This document shows, piece after piece, positions 37,309 to 50,400 of a DNA stretch of 64,000 nucleotides (position 1 is its first letter; each line of letters opens with the position of its first letter). Origin of the DNA: Bagarius yarrelli (taxonomy: Eukaryota; Chordata; Actinopteri; Siluriformes; Sisoridae); assembly GCA_005784505.1 (NCBI GenBank), contig VCAZ01000020.1, forward strand, positions 3,473,868 to 3,537,867, given 5' to 3'. The position numbers were made by a program, and so were the translations under genes. Below the pieces are notes generated by a model. The model did not search any database. It had not been told where the DNA came from and was given only the letters and a program-made list of their open reading frames with translations.

Positions 37309-38540
37309 GCCTCTTCTGATGAACTCAGGGGTGAAAATGTGTTTTTAATAAATACAGTTCCATCACTTTAGGCTGCACTCTGGAAAGTACCACTTGTAAA
37401 GATTAACATGATTTGTTTCGATCTAAATTCTCAGTCTGAACATTTAATAACGTTAAGATCTTATAACGAATTTCCCGTTTACAACATTACTCTTTTTGTC
37501 AACATGGTACACAATTCAATGATGATCATTTGTTCCTTTTTTTTGTATAGTTTCTCCAAAGGGTTTTCTTGATATTACTTTTGACTTGCTCTTTAGGTCT
37601 GGATTTAAAATTAGAATATATATCCAGAATTTATATATTTCTGTAAGGCTGCTGTTAGACAGTGTTTACTGTTAAGCAAATAAATCCATATGGTACTGAA
37701 CTGAATAATCCACCAGGATGGGTTTTTTTTTAATCTTACCTCTCAGTGCCACAGTGACAAAAGAATGTAAATTTCCCTCCAAAATATAACTAGAGCTTTT
37801 AGGCACAGAACTTCATACACACTTAAAAAAAAAAGAAAAAAAAGTCTAATCTCTAATTAAACACATTTTTTTGCTTTAATTGTTAATGACAGTAAATTAT
37901 GCAGGATGAACATGATTCTTCTTTCAAATGGAATTTTTATTATTATTATTATTATTATTATATGCTTGCAACTTAAAGCAATAAAAAAAACCCTCAAATG
38001 TAAAATAATGAAGTCAAGTTTAAAAAAACACTTTTCCCTTTTCAGCGTGAGAAACGAGTTCCTTTCTGTTCATAGAAGCAGGTGAACCGTAGAGACAATC
38101 GCAATGTCCGCCAAACAGCAGGTAAAATGGAATGTAAGTTGTGGATGTTTGACTAGTGTTCCGACGCTCTGATGATCACTCAGCATATACAGTAACTTGT
38201 CCTGCTGTGAATGACAGCATGGCTATCTTTACTAGGACATCCGTCAGGAATTTTGACACACCATTATGATGCAGTGAACACATTTTCGAAAGAATAAAAG
38301 CTCACCTGGAGTAACCATGGTCACCATTCTGTTCTTCTGATTCAGTAAACCGTAGAAAAAAAGTCCTGTGTGTGTGTGTGTGTTTTCTTGACCAGGTGAA
38401 GATATACTTGATACTTATTCAACCTGAGTGGATAATCCAGAGGTGCAGCCGCACAGCTGGAGCAGAGACAAGATTACATCATGCTGACTGTCATCAAATA
38501 AACCCCAGTGTAATATGTAGCGCTCATTACAATGCATTTA
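37309..38540. other. Intergenic stretch between the convergent genes
   Basis: AT-rich, with an ATT trinucleotide run near 37938-37962 and a GT repeat at 38366-38382. I see no coding signal. The exact 3' ends of the two flanking genes are unknown, so part of this may be UTR. Confidence 0.5.
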
Positions 38541-40846
38541 AACTTTATTATCCAGTTAATGAACAATGTTCTATTTGTTTATGTGCAAAAATATTCAAAT
38601 GAGCAGTCGACTTAAAAAACAAAACAAAAACAGGAATGGAAAGAGAAATGAACCTGAGGTAGTTCAGGGATCGTATTCATGTATCAAACCTCGGAAGAGG
38701 ACAAAAAGCGCTGCTTTATTTCGGATGAGTTCCGCTTGTGGTGTTGATGAATAAAAGTCCACATGGCTGAGCAGGGGGGGGGGGACGCCTGATACACCCA
38801 GACCCTCTGGACTATCACAGTGCGCTGTGTTACGACTCGTCTTACATACGTGCACATAAATTCCCACTGGATCCAGAGCAAGAGAACATGATGCGAGATT
38901 CTATTTCCACACATTACAAAAAAAACAAAAAAAACCCCCACCTCTATTCATACTCTACTGACAATAACAAAGCCCATTATATATTGTTGCAGAGTAATAA
39001 CTGTTGTGTCACTAAAATATCTGTTAAAAACCCCAGACGTCGCTTTCAATACTGCATCGTAAGACATTTAAAAAAAAAATCAGCACAAAACATAGCAAGT
39101 GGAAGAAATGCATCGAATAAAATGACATACATGAGAAATCTACAGCTAATGCATTTTAATCTGCATTCGACTAATACTGTCTGTTCCGAATCAAAGTTTA
39201 ATACATTGAAGTGAAACTTTGAAAAAAACCCTATAGCAACAGCAGAGCTGCTTTTTTTTATTGCAAGCCGAGAGAAATCAGACTCCAGAGCAGTGTTTAA
39301 AGAAAGGATTACGCTGGGAGTTTCAGACTAAAACGTAGACTAAACTTTATTTCTAAAACAAATAAACAACAAGACTATACATCGTCTTAGACAAAAAACA
39401 AAACAAAAAAAAACGTCTGGAGTTCATATTGGGTCAAAAAGAATTCCAGAAGGATCCTTTAATTTGCTCTCATCTGAGGAAGCCGGTTTAAAGTCGGATT
39501 AAAGGCCAGTGTTCATCTAAAAACTTGATCTAAATTCCAGTTTTTCCATATTTAGAGCATTCGATTCAATAAAACATTAATATCTGCCGTGAGATCGAGT
39601 TGAGGAAAGAAACCCTGCTCATTAATAACACAGCTAAAAGTCTGCAAATTATAATTACACCGATAAGAGAGTTAATAATCTCCCAGGATCCTTCAGCGTC
39701 TCCAGGTTACAGTCTTTATTCTGGTAATTTCCTGTTCCACTGTAGCACCTGAATCATGTGCTTAACCATAAATAACTACGCGACAGAGCGGGACATTTAT
39801 TGAAACGGTTCCGACCAGTGAGAAGAAGTGATGATGAGGCGTCGCCGCTGTATTTCCACACATCCATTCTCATTCACTGCATCTGGCGCCGTGACAGAAC
39901 TAAGCGATGAGCTGAGATTGGAATGAATCGCACACAGCTTCTCTTTCTCATTCATACACCGATAAAGACTGATGCGTGAAGAGATGTAGAACACAAGAGA
40001 TCCAGAGATTAGAATTCTACAACACACGTCCATTAATACTGTTCAAAGGAAAGCAAAGTATGGAATGTAAGTCATGAAAGGTACATTAAAAGGTCAACTT
40101 ACATGAATCTTACACCCTGTTTGCCTTTTTTCCATTAAAAAAAACCCCACACACACATGGAGAAATACAGGACTTCACCAGCGCCCGTCAAGAACTATCA
40201 AATTCTGTTCATCTTCACTGTTATCTGCACACTGACGTTACCCCCCCCTCCCTCAAACCATCGCCGTCTCCACTTCCGACTCATCCCTGTTCCCTTCTAA
40301 AATACATGGAGGAATATATACAAACACCACCAGCTGTTCTGGCACTGCTGTACAATCCACAGCAACTTATTTCACACAGATGATTGGGGGCGGGGGTGAG
40401 TGGGGGTTAGCGAAAAAGGTTAATGTCTCTTGCAATGATTTTTTCCCTCAGTTTGCTTGGCACCAGGTCCAGGTGGCGTGTGTCATCCAAGACTAAGATG
40501 TGTATTGTTTTACGGGGCAGTTAAAAAGAAATCGTAATTAAATTCAAATAGTGCTTGAAAGCAAAAACATCCTATGTTACATGGGCTGTCATGAAGACTT
40601 AAGGTGAGCAGGTCTGCACCAAACTTCTTCCAGGAGTTTATGAGTTCTCTGTCACGTCCCTTTTCCCCAGTAACATTCTGTTAATGTTTTTGCACTCTTT
40701 TGGTTGTCCTTTAATGCATGCCACAGGGGAAAACATGCAGGTAGAAGGGACGGCCAGGGCTAAAAGACTTTTCTCCTGCTCTCACTCTCTCTCTCACTCT
40801 CTCTCTCTCTCTCTCTCTCTTGTTTCTTATTAGTTCCTGTGCAGGT
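38541..40846 (-). other. ppp1r9b: Probable 3' UTR of PPP1R9B (extent uncertain)
   Basis: This sequence lies directly 3' of the spinophilin stop codon on the minus strand. Minus-strand AATAAA (plus-strand TTTATT) occurs at 39796, 39715, 39346, 39257, 38715 and 38544. Any of these could end the transcript. A CT-repeat tract lies at 40780-40820. Confidence 0.45.
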
Positions 40847-40900
40847 TTAGGAGGGCTCAGAGCTCTTGAGTGCATCCACCTTCGTTTCTAAGTCAGTGAT
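40847..40900 (-). CDS. ppp1r9b: PPP1R9B last coding exon
   Basis: It encodes ITDLETKVDALKSSEPS and a TAA stop. It aligns with the ISELEGNLQTLRNS-type end of mammalian spinophilin. The acceptor on the minus strand is CTCTTTAG. Confidence 0.9.
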   Translation of the reverse strand: MTDLETKVDALKSSEPS

Positions 40901-43900
40901 CTAAAGAGAAAATAGAAATGACATTTTTTAACATTTACATTATTTGTCAGATTACTTTAGCTGACATACAAAAGTACTTTCTAAATTTCTTTTTAATAAA
41001 CAGATCAATAGTCTGCAGTAAGATTACAGATTTATTTATAGATATTTTTTTCATAAAGGTAACAATCTGAGATTCACTCTGAGGATCACTCTCTTTAAGA
41101 AAATCTCTTTAAGAAAATCCTTTTAAGAGTATCCCTTTAAAAGAAACCCTTTTAAGAGTGTCCCTTTAAGAAAATCCCTTTAAGAAAATCCCTTTAAGAG
41201 AATCCTTTTAAGAGAATCCCTTTAACAAAATCCCTTTAGGAGAATCCCTTTCAGAAAACGGCTTTAAGAGAATAACTTTAATAAAATCTCTCTAAGAAAA
41301 TCCCTTTAGGGGAATCCCTTTAAGAAAGTCCCTTTAAGGAAGTCTCTTCAGGAAAGTCCCTTTAAGGAAATCCCTTTAACAGGAATCCCTTTAAGCAAGT
41401 CCCTTTAAGAGAATCCTTTTAAGAGAATCTCTTTAAGGGAATTCCTTTAAGAAAGTCCCTTTAAGGGAATCCCTTTAAGCTAGTCCCTTTAAGTGAGTCT
41501 CTTTAGGAGAATCCCTTTAAGCGAGTCTCTTTTAGAGAGTCCCTTTAAGAGAATTCCTTTAAGAAAGTCCCTTTAAGGGAATCCCTTTAAGAAAATCCCT
41601 TTAAGGGAATGCCTTTAAGAGAATCCCTTTAAGAAAGTCCCTTCAGGAAAATTCCTTTTAGGCGAGTCCCTTTAAGAGAGTCCCTTTAAGAGAGTGTTCA
41701 TAATCTCAGCTTGTCACCTGTATAAAAGACACCTAGGAGCCAGAAATCTTTCTAATTGATAGGGGATCGAATACTTATGTTACTCATTAAAATGCAAATT
41801 TACCAAATCAGCAGCTGATAAAATAATTTTTTTCGCTTCACATTAATTAAACATAAAGGAATAAATAAATTAAAACATTTGCTGGTCTATTGTTATTCTA
41901 CCTTCTCCTGCAGGCTGTCTGTCTCCTCCTTGTGGCCGGCCTCTGATTCCTCCTGTGCGCGCCTCTGTGCTGTCTCCTTCTTCAGATACTCAATCTCTCT
42001 GCATTACACACACACACACACACAAAGTTAGTGACCACACAAAGATTACACCAGCAATGTCCAATCATGATAAAATAACAAAAAAAAAAATTTAAATAAA
42101 TAACTTTAGAAGTAATAAATTAATATAAAAATATTCTACAAATGTAATATCTGTACGACTCCAATGTTTAAAACCAGCAAATCTGCATAATTTTTGTGCA
42201 CATCTTTAATACTTTTTCCTCGCTTTCCATACACTAGGTAATATATTTTACTAAATCTACTATATTTTATTAAAATCTGCAAATATGAAAAAGCAAAGAC
42301 TTAAGAATCTATATAAATCCAACAGAAAAACAAGAGTAAGATTAGTTACACAATCGAACAACAAAACAACATACTGCACTATGTTACAGTGTGTGGTTCT
42401 CTGGGAGCAAATCGGATTGCAGCGTCTAATAGCAGCAGGGAGAAAAGACCTTCTGTATCTGTATTCTGTACGTAGGATATCACTGAAGGAGCTGCTTACA
42501 GATGAAACAGGGGAGAGAGTCTCTCTCTCTAGTAGGGGTATTAGCTTAGCTCCCATCCTCATTTCTCTTTCCTCCTGTACTGCTAACAGGGGCATCTCCA
42601 GGACCGAGCTGGCCTTCTGATATTTATTTAACAAATAAGTCTGTTATGTCTTTCTATACCGACACAAAACTGAACTGAAAAAGCACTAAGCGAGGCATCG
42701 CTTAGTCTCTGTCCCATTGAAAGGGGCGTGTGTGTGCATGAGGTTTATGCTTCTTCTGCTGTTGCAGCAAGTGCTAATATGCTAGCTATAAAATCTAAGT
42801 TCTGTGTATCGCAGCATTTACCAAATTCCTCAAAACTGAAAATCCACTTTTAAAAAAAAGGGAAAAATTAAAGGAAGTTTCAATTGTATTGGATGAGTGA
42901 TTTATTCATTTTCTATACCCGCTTATTTTTTAATTCGGGGTCATGGGGATCTGCCGAAGTCTAGGCAGAAAGGCAGAAGGGGTACACTCTGGACAGGTTG
43001 CCAGTCCATCACAGGGCCACACACACATTCACACTCACGCCTATGGGCAATTCTGAATCACCAGTCAACCTAGCATACATGTTTTTGGACTTTGGGAGGA
43101 AACCGGAGAACCCGGAGTAACCCCACACAAGCACGGGAAGAACACAGGAATCGAACCCAGGCCTTCTTGCTGTGAGGCAACAGTGTTAACCACTAAGTGA
43201 CCATTGCCCCTGATTGAGCAGTTGCAATAAAAAATTAAGAACACCTGGAGTTGCCAGCTAGCCCTTAAAATATGGAATTGTTCTGTATTTGGGAATAAAA
43301 GCAAACCAATCCACCAGTGAAGACTCATGCCTTTCTTTCCCTGAATGGATAATATTTGCTGCCAATATCAGTTTAATTTGTTAAATATAGTCAGGTTCAA
43401 ATCAAAGCCAATCAGGGTTAGGGGTGGGGGTGTCTTGGCAGTGATGCCCTGTCAAAAGAGAGTCTGTCGATTAAAATGGAAGCTTCGGATCTGCGTCCAG
43501 TTCCGAAAGTTTTTAAGCTAAAATTAAAGCAAATGTAAAAAAAAAAAATAAAAATACATGGCTGGAAAGTAAGAATGAAGCCAGATCCACAATTATCAAC
43601 GAGAGAGCAGCATTCCAGCAATGTTAGAGTTAACAGAAATCAGAACTTCTTCTTCTTCCTCGCTTATCGCATCCATATACCTCCTCTTTGGTCTTCCAGT
43701 CCAGAGCACAGTCTAATAATTCTTTATGTCTTAATTATCTCTTAAAACAGAGAGTTTAATGACAGTTTTCTAATCAGCTTAATTCAATCATTTTTCGATT
43801 GTTTGCATCAGATTTCATATGCAGCCTCTTTGTTACGATTAAACGTTAAAATGTAAATGATGATCACATACGTTATGATCTAACTTTTAAAAGTATCAGT

Positions 43901-44320
43901 GTCAATTTAAAGTGTTAATTTATAAGTTCTGGATCTGTTAATAAAATGTCTCACATATAACATATCTTACATATAACATAAGTTCCTTTAAGTCTAATGT
44001 TTGTCACTTGCTTATTATTATCATCATTTAGTTTATTTAGCTATACCAATATAACCGCTAAAGATGTCGGTTGAGTTGTGATAATAAGAGACTGAGTGCA
44101 TCTGTTCACACTGATTTTAATAAAGGATGATTTATTGTAATGTCCACTGGTATCAGTCTTTTTACTTTCCTGAAGGTTTTATGTTATGATTTACCAGCGA
44201 TAGCACTCTATGTCACTGCGGCTCTGAGGGGTGTGGCTCCTGCTGCGGCAAATCCGACCCGGAGAAGGCAAAACAAATGTGCTTTCTCTGGCTATAAATA
44301 AAACTTCTTCTATGTATCTA

Positions 44321-44395
<75 letters not shown>

Positions 44396-44400
44396 ATATC

Positions 44401-44437
<37 letters not shown>

Positions 44438-47400
44438 GTCACAACAATGGAGACACCGTCTGGATTTTAATTCTTATTGGTAGGATTCTATCAAATTTCT
44501 AAGATAAAAAAGTTTTACACCTGTGTTTTTATCATCTGATACACCTGAAGGGACCGGGCGTAAACTTTCTGTCTACTTACTTCTGCTGGTACTCTTTAAT
44601 GAGGCGCTTGGCTTTGCTGTATTTGCGTTCCAGGGTCTGGTACTGCGCCTGGGTCTCTTTAAGGTGCTCATCCACAGCCTGACACAAGCTCTGGGCCTCC
44701 ATCCAATAGCCCTCAAGCTTCTCCATGCGTTCTTTGGTCTCTCGCACGGTCTGCTCCAGCTGGGCCTTCTCCATCCTCCAGCGCAACTTTTCCTGCTCGG
44801 CATGAGCCAGCTGCAAAAATAAAGGAGCAATAAATGAGAAACTGAGTTTTATTATGTCATCTGGTCACCTTTAATTATCTGAAACAGTCATGATGTCTTA
44901 CCTTCCTTTTTAGCTGCTGGATCTCAGCTTGGGTCACAGCATGCTTGATCTGGAGCTGAAGCCAGAACCATGCAGCAGGAAATAAATGTAAGAGATGGTA
45001 CAACAGAGGCTAGGAGTGCATTTTTAACATTCACTTCTTTACACTATAGTCTTTTAACCTGAATAGAAATACTGACATTTTATTTCTTTCCCACAACTGA
45101 AATCTTTTTGGGGAGTCCAGAACAGAAGGAAGACAAACGACCTCTGGCAGCACTGACCTCTTTAAACTTGTGGGTGAGTTTCTCTGGGTCCATCTCCACT
45201 GGAGAGAGCATGTCCTCGCTCTCGGCCAAGTCAAACACCTCGATAGCATTAGGGAACATGGGGCTCATCTCCTCATCCTCATCTGTTCCATACTCACCCG
45301 CCTGCACACACAGATAAAGAGACAGAGGACGAGGAAAGGTCATTTATTAATCCAGAAACAACATATATAAAAACATTTCAACCTCAGAGCCTTCTGCAAA
45401 AATACAGAATAATTCTTGATCTTTTGGATGTACATTGCAGCAAGTCATTTAAATAAATGGTGTGTGGGATGCAGTGAAAAATTAACGATTCCACAAATGC
45501 CCACAAGAGGGCAGACTGTTTGCAGACATCAAGTTAATCAGACATTTACAGCATTTGGCAGACGCCCTTATCCAGAGGGACTTTCATTTATTATTTTTTA
45601 AAACTGGTATCAGTCCAACACCTCAACCACTAAGCCACCATTTCCCATAAAGCTGTACATATCGATAAAGTCATAAATGTCACCCCCTGGACTGCAACAC
45701 TGACAAAACTGATATCCGAGATTTTAACTCTTTTCTTTTTAAATTGTGTAAAAATTAAAGTATGATCAAGTGGAGACAGTCCCGTGTTTGCTGAGTGTAT
45801 TGAGAAACATAACAAGCATAAACGCTTGTACTTAGCAGATGCAGCGGCTAGGCGTCCTGCTGTGCTCTGTGCTGTGTAATCAAGTTCAAATTTAACTTAT
45901 AAAGCACATTAAAAAACATCACTGGTTAATCATCACTGTAAATAACATCATACAACAAAAACTATGTACACACATCCAGAGCGGACATTAGAGATCCTGA
46001 TTCTGGATCAAAAGTAAGCACTTAAATCAGAAACACTACTCCACTGTCCGGATTTTATTAAGAACAGTGACATCTGCATTAAAGCCTATGAGAAAGACTT
46101 ATCCATAAGATTAGCCAGAACGGTCCATCAATAACTTCATAATAAATGTTCCAAAGCCAAACAAAAAAATAGAGTCAGGTGAGTCATGCATGACCAGATG
46201 CTTAACAAGAACATGCATTTTGTTGAATAAACAAGCGTTCCATCTTCAGTGATTGCTTGGCCACTAAACAATAGACTTTTGCTACAGATACAGACTACAT
46301 TAGATGTGTGATGACTGACAACAACGTCTTAACGTGAAGAAAGAAGCCATTCCTACACGTCCTGAGCCTAAATGCTAGCACGGTTAGAAAACTAGGGCTG
46401 TGTGCATTGCTATTTTAAGCTTTAGCTTTTTAGCTATTTGTTTTACTTTTTTTTTAAGTATTGCAATGTATTGCTATATAAATTACAATGTATCATGATA
46501 TGGACTCATGTACCGTGATATGTATTGTATTTTAAGAACATTAATGAAGAATAACTTTTTCTTTCTGCCAAGTGTCAGGGTAAATGATCTGAAAGGGTAT
46601 ATTTATGCCATATATTTCTGGATCTAAGTGTGTTACATAAGTATCGACTCAGCGATGACAATACATTTGAGAAATTAAAAAACACTGTAAAGACAACAAT
46701 CATGGGTAAAAACAGAAAACATTAAGAGACTTCGCTCTGTGATTTGGTTATAGCTCTAATCTGGTTATTCAGGTCAAATCTCCCAAATCTGTCCAAAGCA
46801 TCCGTCTATTAGATATCGGATATTTAAACTGGTGCTAATGAAGATTATTGTGGATCAGGAAGAAGATGAGCTGAATGTTCCGGAAGTGTGAGACAATCTC
46901 CAATCCTCTCAAAGACACGGTGTGGAGAAAATACGTAGCCAGCTTTTAATTTCATGCCCACGTTTTACCCCACCTGATTACAGCACATCCTTTGCCGCTG
47001 AATTATTTAGCACTTTCTTTATACCCAAACGCATCACACGCAGAGAGGGAGTAGAAGAAAGTCTGGCTGGAAAACCTGAGGTGATGGATGAAGGTGCGAA
47101 TACTCTGTGTGAAGACAGGACTGATAACACTCACCTGCTTTCTGTGAATAACTGGAAGAAAATAGACACAAATGGAAGCGTAGACTGGAAACTTTGTGCC
47201 TCTGGTGGGTTATTCTCAAATAATAATAATAATAATAGCAATGATTTATGGTGTCAGTTTACTTTAAAATATTCCACGTTGGAAGCCAAACAGAAATTGA
47301 TGAAAATTCACAGAGTGCTTTTTTATATTTAGAAATTTGGAAAAATTCATATGAACTGTATATACTAACTAACAAATATAATTTGCTCGGACAGTGTATT

Positions 47401-50400
47401 AGTTTTTACAATGGTATAAATTTATTTTGTTTTATATTAATACTGACAAATCTAGACATTTTTCTAGACATTTTTCACTGAGAAATGCACAGTGCCTGTA
47501 GAGGTGTGGTCTCAGTGCATGTGTGCGTGGGATGACCAAGGAATATGAAATATAAAATTTAACCGAAATTGCATTAATGTTGGTTGTTTAACCAAGATTA
47601 GTTTCTTGTTATAGGCTATTGCAAGTTTAAGTTTTCAGTCTATTCACTACAATGATATCGTCACAACTATCACAATTTTGTTGTGTGACAGTAGGTAGTT
47701 CAATATTACAGAATTAAGCCTGATTTAACAGGACTCACTAACTGCACTGCTTGTAACTGCTGTTTAAAGCAACAGGATGCAGGAATTAAGCGGATAAAAA
47801 ACTCAGTCCTAATCATATTTGTGTTACTTCCTGTATCCTTACAAATACTGAATATGTGCAGCGATATTGGTTACTGATAATGAAAAAAATGCCGCAGAAA
47901 TAATCCTCTTTCTCACTTTCCAACCTACACTGTGGTTACGGTACTGAGGAAAAGTCACTGCCAATCATTATGCAATCAGACACTTACACTCCCACATAGT
48001 GCTGATCAGACTAAGCTTGTAGATTCAACTATAATTTAACCTGTAGGTTTGGAGATACAGTTCCTGAAGCTACACTGTGGGATGGACATGAAATCATGCT
48101 GAAAAGGGAATGTAAACTTTGTCTACAAACGAAAAGCATTAAAAAAACCAGTGATGGTACAGAGTTTATGATACCACGATGAAGATGTTGATCTCTCTCT
48201 CGTTGTGACCCAGATTTAAATATAAAAAAAAACCTTAAGCAGGTATAGAAATCAGTATAAACAATAAAGAATTCATTTACAGCTGTAAGTCTGATATAAA
48301 GTTAGTCAGGACACTGTTGGCCTTCAGTGTGAGATGTTTTTACCTCTGTTGGGATAATCTTACACAGAATTTTAGTGGTTAAAAAAATACTTCCTTCGAA
48401 TGTAAGATTCTTATTAATAAACACTTGGGGCGTCTCGGTAAACAGTAATGGCTTTGATAACACTATTTACTCGAAGGAAATATATTATGTGACACAAACA
48501 AACAGTTTTTTGTTTTCAAAAGATTTTTTTTTTATATAAATGTGTTGCCTCTAGCAACAGAAAGGTAAAACTGAAATTTTTATGAAAAATTACAAAGCCC
48601 TAAGAGTCTACTTTTATTTTAGCCATAAATTACTAATGTAAACTGTGACATGACAAAGAAATTTAATCCTACAAACAACCAAAAACAGGCACAAATTTTA
48701 TGTTTTTTTCCTCTGGTGAAGCGTATAGCTGTAAATAATCTTTCCTTAACTACTATGGTTGGTCCGAAATCGCATACTACTAAAGTACATTTTAGTAAGT
48801 ATGCACTTCCTGCATGTCTGTCCTATATAGTATTATTATGTGTAGTATGAATGAAATTCGGATGTAGTACATCCGCCATTTTTTACACTGACACGTGACA
48901 TTCGACGTCACAGCAGCATGAACTCAAAGTTGGCTCATGTTGAACTTAAATGATGTTAAACGAATGCAATTTACCAACAAATAACAATGTTTTTTTCTTT
49001 AAGTATTTAAAGCTATTTAATGCACTTGACTTTTGTATATGATAAATGTCGTCTTTCTCTGGCGGCCTCATGGGATAGTAAAGTGTACATCATCAGAGCA
49101 TTTTTATCATTTAAAAATTCGGGGAAATGTATATAAATTGTATATACTAACAAATATAATTTTCTAACTATATTAGTTACAGTGGTAAAAGTTGTTGCAC
49201 CATAAAGTTTTAAATGTAAATTTATATTATAATAATAATAATGTCATTTACATAAGTACTGACCAAGATAAACATTTTTCAACATTCTTGTGTGCTGGAT
49301 TCAAGACATTATTAGTGTATGTTATAAAGTGCCTGCAGAGGTGTGGCTTCAATGCATGTGTGCGTGTGACTGAGGAATAGGAAGCGTAAAAATCAACTGA
49401 AATTGCATAACAAGGCCAACTTCCTCATAGGCTAACCTGAAAGCAAATTCATAGGGAAATTCCCAGTTTATTTCCATCTGAGAACTTTTCGTGAACTGTA
49501 ATTTCCATGGTAAGGATTTAGACATACTACTCGCCTAACATACTCAGTTTCGCCTACTATATAGTATGACAGTATGTGATTTCAGAAAGAGCCTATGTGT
49601 CTTTGTGTTAAGGAAGTGATTAAGGTCGTCAACTGTGCTTAACATTTTTCTATTAGTGTGTGTGAAGCCTCACCTCTTCATCCTCCTCCATGTACTGGTT
49701 ATAGCGCTGCTCCATCATCTCCCTCTGCCAGCGTTCCTGCTCCAACGTCTGCTGGATCAGCTGCGCTACCTCACTCTGCTCACCGGGCTTCTCTCTGCCA
49801 ATAATAAACCTGCCACACAGACAATGTAATGCTTTAATGGTGAGACCTGCATTTGATAAGACATGCATGGGTTTATTTTGTAACCTTAAAAAAAAGATTT
49901 AGCCACCTGGTCTTTTTTAAAATAGCAATTAAACTGCATTAATCTAATGCAGAAAGACAGCAAAACAAATTGTACACTTGCTGCCCTGGGGTAACAATTC
50001 AGCCAAAGAATTGCTGCTGCATTCAGTGGAAAAGAATCTAATCTAATTCACAGCTGTGCCAAATGGCATCTATAGCCCAGGGTTTTACACTTGGCCTTTC
50101 GCCAGTCCTGCTGTGCAATGCACTATATAGTCCATGAGTTCGGTCTGAGCAGCAAAAAACCCACACATTTATAGCAGGAAAGCACATGATAGTGGTGTTG
50201 CTACTGTATATGATAAATGAGAGGCAACTGCAACTAAAACTGGCGCGAAAGCTACGCGAAAGTGAATTCTCAGTTCACACCTAGGCGCTTTTCACTCAAA
50301 ACAGCAAGAAAACAGACGGGTATTAAATGCAAGGCACAGGTTTGTATCTGAGCAGAAGCCATTTATTCAAACACACTTATGAATTCAGTCTGACTTTTGT

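Larger units (their letters stand above)
41999..44580 (-). other. ppp1r9b: PPP1R9B intron
   Basis: A 2.6-kb intron containing a LINE remnant, a SINE and a TATC/TA/CA compound microsatellite. I see no exon. Confidence 0.85.
45302..49673 (-). other. ppp1r9b: PPP1R9B intron (4.4 kb)
   Basis: It contains a SINE fragment, a CTCF-like motif and an AT-rich MITE-like stretch near 46390-46535. The short frames at 46922-47332 and elsewhere resemble nothing I know. Confidence 0.8.

Noticed and set aside
44231..44470. Frame with YLSIYLSIYLS
   Set aside because: A translation of the TATC microsatellite.
46922..47332. 136-aa open frame on the + strand within a PPP1R9B intron
   Set aside because: It starts without context, ends in an AAT run, and has no recognisable domain.
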